Positions 9,001-18,156 are shown, counted from the first letter of the stretch. The stretch is DNA of 64,000 nt from Faeciplasma sp048393055 (GCA_048393055.1 DBFJJS010000010.1:186001-250000); one strand, 5' to 3'. Program-made: numbers and translations. The notes: generated from the sequence alone by a model not told the origin.

Positions 9001-9607
9001 GCATACTTCCGTCCTCAAGCGACGAAAGCGTCTTGTCCGCCCAAAGCCTTCCGAACGGAAGCGAACGCAGAAATTTATACAAATCGGTTACCATCTCCCT
9101 GAGCGGCGCGTCGTCCTCGCAGCAAAAAAGGGATATAAGCCTCTCCGTTTTATCAGGTCGCTGAATATACGCATTTTCCATCACGGCGTTGAGCGCAAGA
9201 GAAGCGACCATCTGCGACTCCTTCTCCTCCATTATCCTGACTCCGCTTTGAAATTCCGTCTTTGACAGATTATTTTTTACCATGTCAAAGCAGAACGAAT
9301 TGATTGTGCATATGTCCGCAAGCCTTAGAAGCGACTGCTGGCGCTGAATCCACGTGCTGTCCGGGCTGTCCAACGCGGCGTTTTCAAGCGCGGCGGAAAG
9401 CTTCTGTCTCATCTGAGACGCGGCGTCGTTTGTAAACGTAACCGCAAGCAGGGCGTTTGCGGGGATATTTAAGCTCTCGTCGCACAGAAGCCTTATAGTG
9501 CGCTCGACCAAAACAGCGGTTTTTCCGCTTCCCGCAGCCGCGGAAACAATGACCGGACTGCCGTAGGCGTTAATAGCGGACTTTTGTTCGTCTGTCCAGT
9601 TAGGCAT
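6017..9607 (-). CDS. addA: ATP-dependent helicase/nuclease subunit A
   Basis: AddA is the UvrD-like helicase and 3'-strand nuclease of the AddAB complex, which resects double-strand breaks for RecA. At 1196 aa it has the usual length. Walker A is AAAGSGKT (23-30), Walker B is LILIDEFQD (402-410), followed by the helicase motif VVGDVKQAIYRFRQA. Helicase motifs such as VKTMHKSKGLEYP and RLMYVALTRAKE lie further on. The C-terminal nuclease has VIVDYKTDRV (about 1135-1144). Its ATG overlaps the addB stop as TAATG, so it is translationally coupled. Confidence 0.97.
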   Translation of the reverse strand: MPNWTDEQKSAINAYGSPVIVSAAAGSGKTAVLVERTIRLLCDESLNIPANALLAVTFTNDAASQMRQKLSAALENAALDSPDSTWIQRQQSLLRLADICTINSFCFDMVKNNLSKTEFQSGVRIMEEKESQMVASLALNAVMENAYIQRPDKTERLISLFCCEDDAPLREMVTDLYKFLRSLPFGRLWADKTLSSLEDGSMLKRVTDDFMNDAQKEADALKLICDRLKSITDSLANRAAASQRLYKNCEYAADLVRTVREGDWDRCREALSCLSWVSMTGANQTKLEKQSSTHEDALMYENAKRCLDSLKGKASDLAGMFPCSLSQAKDECKIVIDCFSALLELAYELEGEVMRRKIEKNAVDFADTELITVRLLADCHSDGSLTRTQLAEEIYRSGRYKLILIDEFQDVNNLQEVIFKAISDTTDMKSIGKNVFVVGDVKQAIYRFRQANPKIFMDTRKMAQNHESGVTEMLLTKNFRSRKSVLDFANYIFSSLMTEQLGEVDYTEQEELVNGAEFEGSDIPCGIITVNSDDCASGDGAAAEFSAVAKKIRRMIDTGVTVRDENGVRPCRAGDFCVLTRNNITDDSLSESFKAQGLKIMSESVSGYLESREISLMLNLLRITVSPMRDIPLASVMLSPLMGFTDDEIALVKLHNKKNRLYKNILELSKSADEGELCGKCRDAVGLVKRLRVYSASMPLTSLIKKIYDVTDIFSMAAAYEDGNQKRANLYLLLEYAGDYERSSNEGVAGFLQYIGYILKTGGDFARALTVTETEDAVNVKTMHKSKGLEYPFVFLCRLTKKFNFTDVYDKLQLNADCGVGVSFYDYSTLSRRRTVFADYIRKKNTEELLSEELRLMYVALTRAKEGVFIVLDINKKTLNAAQSYCYELSSHVVPKSLSGRAKCMQDWLVMALMKHPEFSCVRDFMPGEPFTDAGAALPEILIENSALCDSESAISLSDKDKSLPECDASLADRIFKSFEYKNDKRLCENEAKISVSELVKDDALSFFPRVPDLGDAVKELTAAQKGTVMHKFMQLADYAAAAKNLESEISRMNLSGVLSQKEADSIDRKSLSAFFESDIYRRMSASKNVLREKSFIVRFTDISAGEELASIYAGTDGMLQGIADCIFEEDDGYVIVDYKTDRVKSLEELKDRYSMQLMLYKAAFDIILDKPVKSCCIYSYKLAQGIEVKLNNLYE

Positions 9608-12600
9608 TACTTATCCCCCTCCCCATCGTCGAGATCCTCACAGCCTATTATCTTCATAAGCTTTTCGGAGTCCTCTTTTTGTATGAGCTTATACATGTAT
9701 TTGCGTCTGTCGCAAACGGAAGAATAATCGCAATATGCACATACAAGATGATTTTTGTCGCTTCCGCACGGAACAGGGTCGATTTTTCCTAGCAGCAGCC
9801 CCGACCCAAACTCCTTGACCTTCCCTTTGGAAAAATCCTCAAGCAGCTTAAAGCTTTCCGGGGAAATAAGGGACGAGCTTTTTTTATATCCTCCGCTCTT
9901 AAGGCGCGAAACCGGCAGATACAGCCCTGAGACATCCGAGTCCATAGCCTGTATGAGCTCGTCGTCTTTTACTATCAGCCCGGAACGCCTGAGCTGAGAA
10001 GCAGACCTGCGGCTTCTTTGCTCCGGAGCATCCTCCGACGGCGTAAAGTCGTCCTCACATTTTAAAAATCCGGCTTTCATATACATAACTCCCGCAGGCC
10101 GGCAGCCGCCGAAATCCCCTTCTCCATCGGTCAGAGCAAGCATGTACAAAAGCATCTGCAGATTAAGCCCGTTATATATATCCTCAAGCCTGAGCTCCTT
10201 TGAACCGGTCTTATAGTCCGTTATCCTTATATATGTACAGCCGTCCTCTACCCTATAAGCGTCCACCCTGTCCACTATGCCGCGTATGTTTATCTTCAGA
10301 CTTCTGCCGCCTGTGCTAACAGGTATCGACAGCATACTTGTACCGTCCTCCTTTGTAAGGTCATACTCGAACCTTACGGGCTTGAATTTGGATACCCTAT
10401 ACTCGTCGCGAATATTTAAAAGCACGTCAACGCATGCCCTGTTGAGCCTTGCGTAATCGGACTCGAACTTCGCAGTCTTTCCGAAGTCAGAGCCGAGCTG
10501 CTCGGCTTTATATTCCTCCAGAAACTGAGCAACAAGGCTAGCAATCTCCTCGTCAGACGCAGATTGGTAGTCAGCTCCGTAATGCTCCAGCATCCTCTGG
10601 AATACATAGTGCATAACGCTGCCGCGATTTGCGGGATCTACGGCCATCGGCTCGACACGTTTTATTTCCAGCCCGTAGCGCATGAAATACTGGAAGCTGC
10701 ACCTGTTGTATACGTCTATCCTGCTCGCCGTTATGTTTATATCGCGCGGAGCAAACAGCTTTCTTGCAACAGGAGCAGACAGGCGCCTTGGAGCGCCGCA
10801 TGAATTCGCGGCGGCAGCTGCAAGCTTTTTTTTGTATTCCGGAAGTCTCTCAAGCGCACTTCTTATCGACAACGCCCTTTCTGAGGAAATATTCATTACG
10901 GTACCAAGACGGTAATACGCTGCTTTTGGAGTAGAGGAATAAAAAGATTCAGTCAAGCTTGAAGCCTTTATGCATTTCAGTCCGAGCGCGCGGACGAGCT
11001 TTGTCACAATAAACGACGGTCTGAGCAGCGTTCCGCCGAGCTTGGATTCGGAATAGGATATGTAAAGCTTTTCGACTGCACAGCTAAGCGCCATGAAGCT
11101 ATTCAAGTTTTCCTGGGCAAGCCTGTCCGACTCGCCAGCCTCAAACTTTATTCCCTGTTCTTCGAGCTGTACGACATCTCTGCCGCTGAATATTCCGGTT
11201 TTCTTGGCGTCAGGCGGGAAAGCGCCGTCGTTTACGCCAACGACAAACGCCGCCATGGTCGAGAATATGACGGAACGTGAAACATCGCACACCTTGACGC
11301 AGGAAAGCTTTTGCGGCGGCGTCGCTATGCCCTGCTCGGAAAGCATGAGTCTGAGCAGCTCTCCAAATTCCTTCAGGGTGAGCTTTCTTTGACCTATCGT
11401 ATTGTAAATAGTCGCCACCGCATTCATAAGGGCATTCCAAAGCTGCTTAAACAGCCTTGCAGCCGTCAGCTTTTCATCGTCTGCGGTAAAATCGTCTATA
11501 ATGCCGCGCGCCTGCCTTGCAAGACCGCAGCCGTCTAAATATCTGTTGAATGCGACCGATACCGAAGCTGCATCTGTGTTTTTACATGAATCATGGAGTT
11601 CGCGCAAAGGCGAAATTATTTTTTCCCTTATCCTGTTTATTTCTTCAAGCGGTACATCGCCGTCCGAAGCTTTAAAATCGTCAAGCCAAAGCTCTCCGTC
11701 TATATTCCAGCGCACACAGTAGTCGTCAATAGCCGATATTTCCGTTTCGTTGAACCCGGAAAACGGCGAGCAAACCATCTGCATTATTTTTTCCGTGCTC
11801 GGTTTTCTTGCAGACGCGGCATTTATGACCGCAAAGCAGAACAGCATTACAGAGCTGTCGCTTGCTGCGGACTTACTGTCTATAAAATACGGAACGTCGT
11901 ACCTTTCAAAGGACGATTCCAGTGCAGCCTGATAGGACGCTATATCTCTGGTAAGCACGGTAATATCATTGTAGCCGTAATCCCCGCCCGAAACCAGTCT
12001 GCGTATTTGCGCGGCTACAAAATCTGCTTCCTCATAAAGCGTAGAGGCAGATATAAGCGTGACGCCGTCAGTATGCGACTTATCTTTTTGCCTTAATCCA
12101 AGAAGACAGCTTTCGACTCTCGTAATGCCTTCAGCCTTTACAATCTTCGGATTGTACGAAACGTAGCTTATATGCCTGTTGTTTTTTGCGGCAAGATCAA
12201 TCAGCTTGCGCTGAGTATCTGCCGTAATTTTATACGGCGAGATAATCGATGGCTTGAAGCTCTCCGGCAGTGTAAGCGATACCGAAACCTCCGAAGCCGT
12301 CTTTATTGCTTCCTCCAAAACCGTCAGCTCATCATTTGAATAGCTGTCAAACCTATCTACATACACGTACTTTCCTTTAAAATATCCGCTTACAGCGGCA
12401 AGCTTCGCACCAAGCGAAATTACGGAGCTTTCATCAAAATAGCCTCCCTCGTCAAGCTCCAAAAGATACTGTCTGTATATATCCGCGACGTCGCAAAGTT
12501 TGTCACAAACGCTTCCCTGAAGCTTCCCCGCCGCTTCATCGAGCATGTCGGGGGATATTCCCGAGCGGATAAGCGAGTCCATAAGCCCGGAGGTTTCGCC

Positions 12601-12954
12601 TATAAACGCAGGCTTATCGAGCGACCTTGCAAGTATGCGAAGGTTTTTTTCTTTTTTTACCCTTTTAAGAGCGAGGTATATGACGGCTATTCTTTCCTCC
12701 TGACGCAAAAGAGCTCCCTTTTTAGCGCCGAAGCGGTCTATAAGCTCGTTGGCAAGCTTTTTAAAGCTCAAAACACGCACCTTGTTAAAATCCTTTGCTC
12801 CAAGTTTAAGATAAAGCGTTTTATCAAATTCAAAGGAAAACTGATCCGGAACTATTGCCACTACGTCTTTTCCACCGCTCAAAAGACGGCTTATTTCGTC
12901 CGCATACATATCAAGCTTTTCATCAGGCGACTGACCAAGTACAAGTCTGAGCAT
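9607..12954 (-). CDS. addB: ATP-dependent nuclease subunit B
   Basis: AddB (1115 aa) is the partner of AddA, with an inactivated helicase fold that reads recombination hotspots and a nuclease domain. Visible parts are IVPDQFSFEFDK near the N-terminus, the nuclease motif ITDYKTGSKEL and an iron-sulfur cluster: one cysteine in NRCSFQYF and three in CAYCDYSSVC (about 1072, 1075, 1081). Oddly, the N-terminal Walker A, canonical in Bacillus AddB, reads LGQSPDEKL here and lacks the GK-S/T signature. The start follows CGGAGGGTATCT. The gene overlaps addA by one base. Confidence 0.96.
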   Translation of the reverse strand: MLRLVLGQSPDEKLDMYADEISRLLSGGKDVVAIVPDQFSFEFDKTLYLKLGAKDFNKVRVLSFKKLANELIDRFGAKKGALLRQEERIAVIYLALKRVKKEKNLRILARSLDKPAFIGETSGLMDSLIRSGISPDMLDEAAGKLQGSVCDKLCDVADIYRQYLLELDEGGYFDESSVISLGAKLAAVSGYFKGKYVYVDRFDSYSNDELTVLEEAIKTASEVSVSLTLPESFKPSIISPYKITADTQRKLIDLAAKNNRHISYVSYNPKIVKAEGITRVESCLLGLRQKDKSHTDGVTLISASTLYEEADFVAAQIRRLVSGGDYGYNDITVLTRDIASYQAALESSFERYDVPYFIDSKSAASDSSVMLFCFAVINAASARKPSTEKIMQMVCSPFSGFNETEISAIDDYCVRWNIDGELWLDDFKASDGDVPLEEINRIREKIISPLRELHDSCKNTDAASVSVAFNRYLDGCGLARQARGIIDDFTADDEKLTAARLFKQLWNALMNAVATIYNTIGQRKLTLKEFGELLRLMLSEQGIATPPQKLSCVKVCDVSRSVIFSTMAAFVVGVNDGAFPPDAKKTGIFSGRDVVQLEEQGIKFEAGESDRLAQENLNSFMALSCAVEKLYISYSESKLGGTLLRPSFIVTKLVRALGLKCIKASSLTESFYSSTPKAAYYRLGTVMNISSERALSIRSALERLPEYKKKLAAAAANSCGAPRRLSAPVARKLFAPRDINITASRIDVYNRCSFQYFMRYGLEIKRVEPMAVDPANRGSVMHYVFQRMLEHYGADYQSASDEEIASLVAQFLEEYKAEQLGSDFGKTAKFESDYARLNRACVDVLLNIRDEYRVSKFKPVRFEYDLTKEDGTSMLSIPVSTGGRSLKINIRGIVDRVDAYRVEDGCTYIRITDYKTGSKELRLEDIYNGLNLQMLLYMLALTDGEGDFGGCRPAGVMYMKAGFLKCEDDFTPSEDAPEQRSRRSASQLRRSGLIVKDDELIQAMDSDVSGLYLPVSRLKSGGYKKSSSLISPESFKLLEDFSKGKVKEFGSGLLLGKIDPVPCGSDKNHLVCAYCDYSSVCDRRKYMYKLIQKEDSEKLMKIIGCEDLDDGEGDK

Positions 12955-13036
12955 AGATACCCTCCGTAAAATATGAAAACGCGCTGCGCGTCTTAAGTCC
13001 TACACACATTTTACACCGGAGAGGCTGACAAGTCAA

Positions 13037-13666
13037 TTAAGCCGCGTCCGCCTCGATGAGCTCCGGAGTTTTGACAAACCACGATCTCACCCACTCAAAA
13101 AGCTCAAAGCAAAACAGCTTAAACTTTACCTTTTGGGGTTCCTTTACCACAACAAGCTCGTCCTCGCTGAAGCTGCCGCATTCGTCTATACTCACAGCGC
13201 AGGAAACGCAGAGCGACGGGTAAAGCACACACCACCAATTTTTCCCGTTTGCCTCACCTATTCTTATGCACAACGTGTCGTAATGACCATAAGGAAGGGT
13301 AAAATCGTCATACTCCCTTGTGTCTATAAGAGTATATTCATAGCTTGCGCTGACAGGCTTCGCGCAACCGTTTTCATCAAGCACGAGCCTCGCCCTGTCC
13401 TCTATAAGCTCAAGATTATCCTTTATTATTTGTTCCGCCTCTTCCTTGGAATCAACGTCTGCGGTAAGCTCCGAGACCAGCTCCAGCACCCCGTCTCTTA
13501 CCTTGAGCTTCAAAGATTGATCAAGCTCTGAGTCCGAATTGGCGACCACATGCAGCCTTATCACCTTGTCTGTAAGCGTTCGCACCTCCGCAGCGCTTGA
13601 AAACATGCTTGACGCCACGCATATAACGAGCGATATAGCTATTGCTGCCGTAAGTTTTTTCATTTT
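13037..13666 (-). CDS. spoIIR: Stage II sporulation protein R
   Basis: SpoIIR is made in the forespore and secreted to trigger SpoIIGA, which activates sigma-E in the mother cell. The 209-aa form starting MKKLTAAIAISLVICVASS has a signal peptide and then RTLTDKVIRLHVVANSDSELDQ, the family hallmark, and the core YEYTLIDTREYDDFTLPYGHYD. The ATG at 13666 follows AAAGGATTTGATAAA; a longer frame adds 20 residues lacking a better ribosome site. Its presence argues for an endospore former. Confidence 0.93.
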   Translation of the reverse strand, partial: KMKKLTAAIAISLVICVASSMFSSAAEVRTLTDKVIRLHVVANSDSELDQSLKLKVRDGVLELVSELTADVDSKEEAEQIIKDNLELIEDRARLVLDENGCAKPVSASYEYTLIDTREYDDFTLPYGHYDTLCIRIGEANGKNWWCVLYPSLCVSCAVSIDECGSFSEDELVVVKEPQKVKFKLFCFELFEWVRSWFVKTPELIEADAA

Positions 13667-13715
13667 ATCAAATCCTTTCGCAGGAAAGTCTTGGCAATAA
13701 ATTTTCTGCTTATAC

Positions 13716-13749
13716 AAAAACCGCACCGGTTTGTTTAAAACCGATGCGG
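13716..13749 (-). terminator. Intrinsic terminator after mreB
   Basis: On the minus strand CCGCATCGGTTT pairs with AAACCGGTGCGG (one wobble) and is followed by TTTTTG. It lies 6 nt past the mreB-type stop and ahead of spoIIR, so spoIIR should have its own promoter. Confidence 0.85.
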
Positions 13750-13755
13750 CAGACG

Positions 13756-14769
13756 TTATTTTTTAAAAACAGCTATCCTCTCAAAACCGTTTCTGAGCTT
13801 ATCGTGAAGCTTAAACGCAACGTTCGTTCCTCTCGCGACACAGCCAAGCGGATCGTCGGCGGCATAGCACTTTACGCCGGTCTTTTTGGTTATGTAGCAA
13901 TCGAGACCTTTTATAAGAGCCCCTCCTCCGGTCAGGACTATTCCGCTTTCGTAAATATCCCCTATCAACTCAGGCGGAGTGTGCTCAAATACCGATATCG
14001 CAGTTCTTGCAATTTTATCCACGTCCTCCGACACGGCTCGGAATATATCCAGCTCGCTTACCGGCGCTTTCGCCGGCATGCCGTTAATAAGGCTTCTTCC
14101 CATAACCTCGCCGGCGTCTTTGGCTGAGGGTTCAAAAACATTTGCGTATTTTATCTTTACCTCCTCAGCTGACCTTTCTCCTATAAGGAGCTTATAATTA
14201 TCGGAGTAATAACGTATTATATCTGCATCCAGGGCGTTGCCCGCGCACTTTATCGAATCGCACGCGACCACTCCCCCTAAGGATGTGACCGCTACGTCGG
14301 TAGTTCCTCCACCGATATCCACAACCATATGCCCAAAAGGCTCCAAAATGTCCGTCCCCGCTCCCAAAAGAGCCGCGACAGGCTCATCTATAAGATACAC
14401 CGTTCTTGCGCCGGCAGACACTGCGCTCTCAACAACCGCTCTTCGCTCAACCTCCGTAATTCTCGAGGGAACGCACATGATTATCCTGGGATTTATAAGC
14501 CTATGACCTATTACTTTAAGGATGCACAGACGTATAAGCTCCTGTGCCATGTCGTTATTGGTAATAACTCCGTCCTTAAGTGGCTTTATGACCGCGATAT
14601 GCTCAGGTGTCCTTCCAATCATGTTATATGCGTCCGTTCCGAACGCTACTACGCTCTTTGTATTCTTGTTGAACGCTATTACGCTCGGCTCGTTCAGTAA
14701 AGCCCCGCCGCTCGAGGTTATAACTATGTTGGCGGTTCCCAAATCTATTCCCAAATCAAGAAACGACAA
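13756..14769 (-). CDS. mreB: Rod shape-determining protein, MreB/Mbl family
   Basis: Actin-like filament protein that guides cell-wall synthesis along the cell body. The 337-aa protein has the actin-fold phosphate loops GIDLGTANIV (about 7-16) and VVDIGGGTTDVAVTS, plus VPSRITEVERRAV and GIVLTGGGALIKGLD. The start is TTG (14769), 6 nt after AAGGAGG; no ATG fits. It stands alone without mreC or mreD, as is common for Mbl or MreBH paralogues, so the exact paralogue is not certain. Confidence 0.9.
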   Translation of the reverse strand: MSFLDLGIDLGTANIVITSSGGALLNEPSVIAFNKNTKSVVAFGTDAYNMIGRTPEHIAVIKPLKDGVITNNDMAQELIRLCILKVIGHRLINPRIIMCVPSRITEVERRAVVESAVSAGARTVYLIDEPVAALLGAGTDILEPFGHMVVDIGGGTTDVAVTSLGGVVACDSIKCAGNALDADIIRYYSDNYKLLIGERSAEEVKIKYANVFEPSAKDAGEVMGRSLINGMPAKAPVSELDIFRAVSEDVDKIARTAISVFEHTPPELIGDIYESGIVLTGGGALIKGLDCYITKKTGVKCYAADDPLGCVARGTNVAFKLHDKLRNGFERIAVFKK

Positions 14770-14819
14770 CAGCTTCCTCCTTGTCCCATGCGTGTATGCA
14801 CATATGCATGTAATACTTT

Positions 14820-15503
14820 TTACGTCTTCATGCCCGACCTTGCGAGCACGGCGGCATATATCTTTTCAGCCCCGAGACGCTTAAGAACAGCCGCGCAGCT
14901 TGAAAGCGTACTTCCTGTTGTAATGATATCGTCGCAGAGCAAAACAGTTTTGCCTGTTGCCGCCGCACGGTTTTTCGCGCTGTCTATCGGATAATACGAC
15001 ATGCGTGCCAAAAGCTCTCTTGCCGGCGCATCCTGGTCGTGCTGGCGGTAGCGGCTTTTTCTCTTGCCGATAAGCCCGCCCTTTACGGGTTTTCCGAGCT
15101 CGCGCGAGAGACATCTTGCAACTACTTCGGCATGATTATAGCCCACCGCATTTTTCTGCAAAGACAACATCGGCACAAAGGTGATAAAATCTATCTCGTC
15201 AATGACTCCTGCGTCCTCTATCCTGTCGGCAAGCTCCAGACAGATATATTTTGCAGTATTGAAGCCACGGTGATTTTTAAGCCGGAGTATTCCAGACTTT
15301 ACCGCGCCGGAATATCTGCATGATACAAAAAGCCTGTCAAACCCGCGGTCAACGTACTCGCCAAAATCCGCGCTTTCGGGCAAAAACTCAACCTTGGCGC
15401 TGCAGTCCCGACATATCAGCTTACCGCCTGAGATTATCTCGCCGCAGAATCCGCATCTGTTAGGATAAAGAAAATCCAGCACTGCGCTAACCGGTCTTAT
15501 CAT
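14820..15503 (-). CDS. comFC: ComF-family phosphoribosyltransferase
   Basis: ComFC-like protein needed for DNA uptake in competent relatives. An N-terminal zinc ribbon has CGFC and CRDC pairs, and the phosphoribosyl-diphosphate loop is VLLCDDIITTGSTL near the C-terminus. I chose ATG 15503, which follows GGTGATAG and gives MIRPVSAVLDFLYPNRC, close to the family N-terminus; GTG codons at 15515 and 15521 are alternatives. It overlaps the end of recD2 by 17 nt and belongs to the same operon. With dprA it suggests some natural-competence capacity. Confidence 0.9.
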   Translation of the reverse strand: MIRPVSAVLDFLYPNRCGFCGEIISGGKLICRDCSAKVEFLPESADFGEYVDRGFDRLFVSCRYSGAVKSGILRLKNHRGFNTAKYICLELADRIEDAGVIDEIDFITFVPMLSLQKNAVGYNHAEVVARCLSRELGKPVKGGLIGKRKSRYRQHDQDAPARELLARMSYYPIDSAKNRAAATGKTVLLCDDIITTGSTLSSCAAVLKRLGAEKIYAAVLARSGMKT

Positions 15504-17736
15504 CAGAGCTATCACCGCCACCCTTCGGCTTTGAGAAGCTGCTCATCCTGAGCATTTCCTCAAGACATGTATACCTGTTCATTCTTCTGTTGTTATTCAC
15601 CATATACTCTATTCTCTTTGAAGAGCCTACTATCACAAGAAGCTTTTTAGCCCGAGTAACGGCTGTATATAAAAGATTTCGGAAATACAGCTTGTCATAT
15701 CCCCCGAGAATCGGGATTATTACGGCGTCAAACTCGCTGCCCTGGCTTTTATGAACAGTTGCAGCGTATGCAAGCTCAAGATTGTCAAGGCTTGACGTGC
15801 CGTAGCTGCACACACGACCCTCAAAATCTATTTCCATTATGCCCAAAAGCCTGTTGAGCTTTGTTATTACGCCGATATCGCCGTTAAATATACCGCTTCC
15901 CTTCTCTCCGTCCTTTTTCCACTCTATATCGTAGTCATTTTTTACCTGCATGACTTTGTCTCCGACGCGGAAAGTGCAGGTAAGCGTTTTAATTTCCGAC
16001 TTGCTTCTGTCACGTGGGTTAAGCTTCTCCTGAAGCCGCTTGTTGAGTTCTATCGTTCCGAGAGGACCTTTTCTTGTCGGCGAAAGCACCTGAATATTCT
16101 CGATAGGTGAGAAGCCGTAGGCGCTCGGAAGCCTGTTGACGCACAAATCCACCGTCAAATCCATCGCCGAGTCAAAATCGAGGCGCTGCATAAAGAAGAA
16201 ATCCTTCGCTCCTCTCGACAAATCCGGCATATGACCGTTTACTATCCTGTGGGCGTTGGTAATTATAGCGCTTGACTGCGCCTGCCTGAAAATCTCGGTA
16301 AGCTCTATTACCGGCACAGTCCCGCTTTTTATAATATCATGAAGGACATTTCCCGCTCCGACGGACGGAAGCTGATCACTGTCCCCAACCATAATGAGCT
16401 TGCAGTTTATGCTAAGCGCGCGCAAAAGCGCCTCAAAAAGCATCGTGTCCACCATTGACATCTCGTCTATAATAACCGCGTCGCAGTCAAGCGGCTCTGA
16501 TTCATTGTGCTCAAAGCTCGCAAAATCACTGTTTCCTGCCTTTACGCCGAGAAGGCGGTGTATGGTTTTCGCATCGTACCCCGTGAGGTCGGAAATTCGC
16601 TTTGCAGCCCTGCCGGTAGGGGCGCATATCATCACTTTCATCCCCTGCTGTTCAAAAAGCGATATGATGGCGTTCAGGGTTGTTGTTTTTCCGGTACCCG
16701 GACCGCCAGTAAGAACCATAAAGCCCTTTGACAGCGCGATATTTATTGCCTTGCGCTGCTTTTTGGCATACTTTACCCCGTTTTCCTGCTCGGCTATATC
16801 TATGACCTCGTCATAGTTTATGCCGGTGTCATAGGCAAGGGTGTTCATTATCGCAAGACGTCTTGCGATATAGTCCTCTGCGGCAAAATACTCTCTTAGC
16901 ATGACGTATGCGCGCACGCTGCCGTTCCTGCCGTGCTTATAGAAAACATAAAGGGTTTCTTCTTCGACCTCTGAAGATATTTCATCATTTACAGCTTCTT
17001 TATCCGCTCCAAGCAGCCTCGACGCAACGTCTAAAAGCTTGTCCTTCGGAAGGCAGGTGTGACCGGCAAATGAGTTCTCCAAAAGTATGTACCTTATCCC
17101 AGCCCCAAGCCTGAAACGGCTGTCAGGCGGGACGCCCCTGTCTTTGGCTATCTCCTCCGCCTTTACAAACGGCAGGTCTATAGACTGGGTGCAGAGTATG
17201 TAAGGGTTGTCCTCTATCATTTCAAGGGCTTTTTCGCCGTATTTTTTCCACGCTTTTATTCCGTACACCGCCGGTATCCCGCATTTCAAAAAATACGCGA
17301 ACACATTTCTAAACCCTATTACCTTTTTAAACTCCCTGGCGTACGCCTCCGCCTTTGCAGGGGTTATTCCGTCTACTTCGGAAAGCTCCTCAGGCGAATT
17401 TTCCAAAATGTCGAGCGCCCTGTCGCCGAATTTTTTTACTATCGCCCTTGCAGTAACAGGACCTATGCCCTTTACCACTCCGCAGGCAAGATATCTCTGT
17501 ATGGAAGCGGCTGATTCCGGCAGAGACCTTATACAGGTTTCTGCTCTGAACTGTCTGCCGAATTTTGGATGAGTAGAAAATTCGCCGGTAAGCTCAAGCT
17601 CCTCGCCCTCCTCAATGTTTCCGAGATATCCGACAACGGTGAGCGGGTCGCCGTTATAGTCGAGCACTATAACGGCAAAGCCGTTGTCGTCATTTCTGTA
17701 GGTAACGCTGTCAACTGTGCCGGATACTTCTGATAT
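15487..17736 (-). CDS. recD2: RecD2-type 5'-3' DNA helicase, apparent AUA start
   Basis: SF1B helicase found without RecBC, involved in replication-fork and mismatch repair. It has N-terminal OB-like and helix-hairpin-helix segments (FGDRALDILENSPEELSEVDGI), Walker A GGPGTGKTTT, Walker B VIIDEMSMVD, an SH3-like insert and the final motif AATVHKSQGSEFD. The first ordinary start (GTG 17667) would cut into conserved sequence: upstream codons in frame read ISEVSGTVDSVTYRNDDNGF, the expected N-terminus. Between the upstream in-frame stop and 17667 there is no ATG, GTG or TTG, but ATA (17736-17734) lies 6 nt after GGAG. Counting from it gives 749 aa. It overlaps the upstream gene and ends in TAG. 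Confidence 0.93.
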   Translation of the reverse strand: MSEVSGTVDSVTYRNDDNGFAVIVLDYNGDPLTVVGYLGNIEEGEELELTGEFSTHPKFGRQFRAETCIRSLPESAASIQRYLACGVVKGIGPVTARAIVKKFGDRALDILENSPEELSEVDGITPAKAEAYAREFKKVIGFRNVFAYFLKCGIPAVYGIKAWKKYGEKALEMIEDNPYILCTQSIDLPFVKAEEIAKDRGVPPDSRFRLGAGIRYILLENSFAGHTCLPKDKLLDVASRLLGADKEAVNDEISSEVEEETLYVFYKHGRNGSVRAYVMLREYFAAEDYIARRLAIMNTLAYDTGINYDEVIDIAEQENGVKYAKKQRKAINIALSKGFMVLTGGPGTGKTTTLNAIISLFEQQGMKVMICAPTGRAAKRISDLTGYDAKTIHRLLGVKAGNSDFASFEHNESEPLDCDAVIIDEMSMVDTMLFEALLRALSINCKLIMVGDSDQLPSVGAGNVLHDIIKSGTVPVIELTEIFRQAQSSAIITNAHRIVNGHMPDLSRGAKDFFFMQRLDFDSAMDLTVDLCVNRLPSAYGFSPIENIQVLSPTRKGPLGTIELNKRLQEKLNPRDRSKSEIKTLTCTFRVGDKVMQVKNDYDIEWKKDGEKGSGIFNGDIGVITKLNRLLGIMEIDFEGRVCSYGTSSLDNLELAYAATVHKSQGSEFDAVIIPILGGYDKLYFRNLLYTAVTRAKKLLVIVGSSKRIEYMVNNNRRMNRYTCLEEMLRMSSFSKPKGGGDSSDDKTG

Positions 17737-18085
17737 ATTCTTCTCCGACGTCGTTCTCGCCCCCTTGCCGCCTTATGCCAAAACTTCCGCCAAGCTTATC
17801 CCGAAGCGCCGAAAGCCACGCTCTGCTCTCTGGGCTGTCCTGCGTATCGACAACAGTCACACTTACTTCAAAACCGCTTCCCGCGCAGTCCCTGACAAGC
17901 CTTTCAAGCATAAGCTCGAAACACTCGAGCTCCTCGGAGTAGTACACGGTTATGTCTATATGCGGGCGCTTCGCACACCGTGCCGCCGCCCTTTTCAAGG
18001 CAAGCCTTATAAAGCAGATTGCAAAAATCGTCCCCAAAATAACCGCCAACGCAATTATAAGCTCCAAATACAGATTATCCGGCAT
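17711..18085 (-). CDS. Single-pass membrane protein, unknown function
   Basis: A 124-aa protein with one membrane segment at about residues 7-28 and a soluble tail starting RPHIDITVYYSEELECFE. No family is recognised. The start is preceded by AAGGGGGACAAAAC. Its last 26 nt overlap the inferred recD2 start, so it heads the recD2-comFC operon and may be translationally coupled to recD2. Confidence 0.75.
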   Translation of the reverse strand: MPDNLYLELIIALAVILGTIFAICFIRLALKRAAARCAKRPHIDITVYYSEELECFELMLERLVRDCAGSGFEVSVTVVDTQDSPESRAWLSALRDKLGGSFGIRRQGGENDVGEEYIRSIRHS

Positions 18086-18156
18086 GTTTTGTCCCCCTTA
18101 AAACAGAATACTTCATTAAACATTCTATTCCAAAGGGGGATACTTTGTTATTAATT

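Noticed and set aside
12975..12995. Small hairpin ACGCG-CAG-CGCGT upstream of addB
   Set aside because: A 5-bp stem with a 3-nt loop and a weak T-run; too weak to call a terminator.
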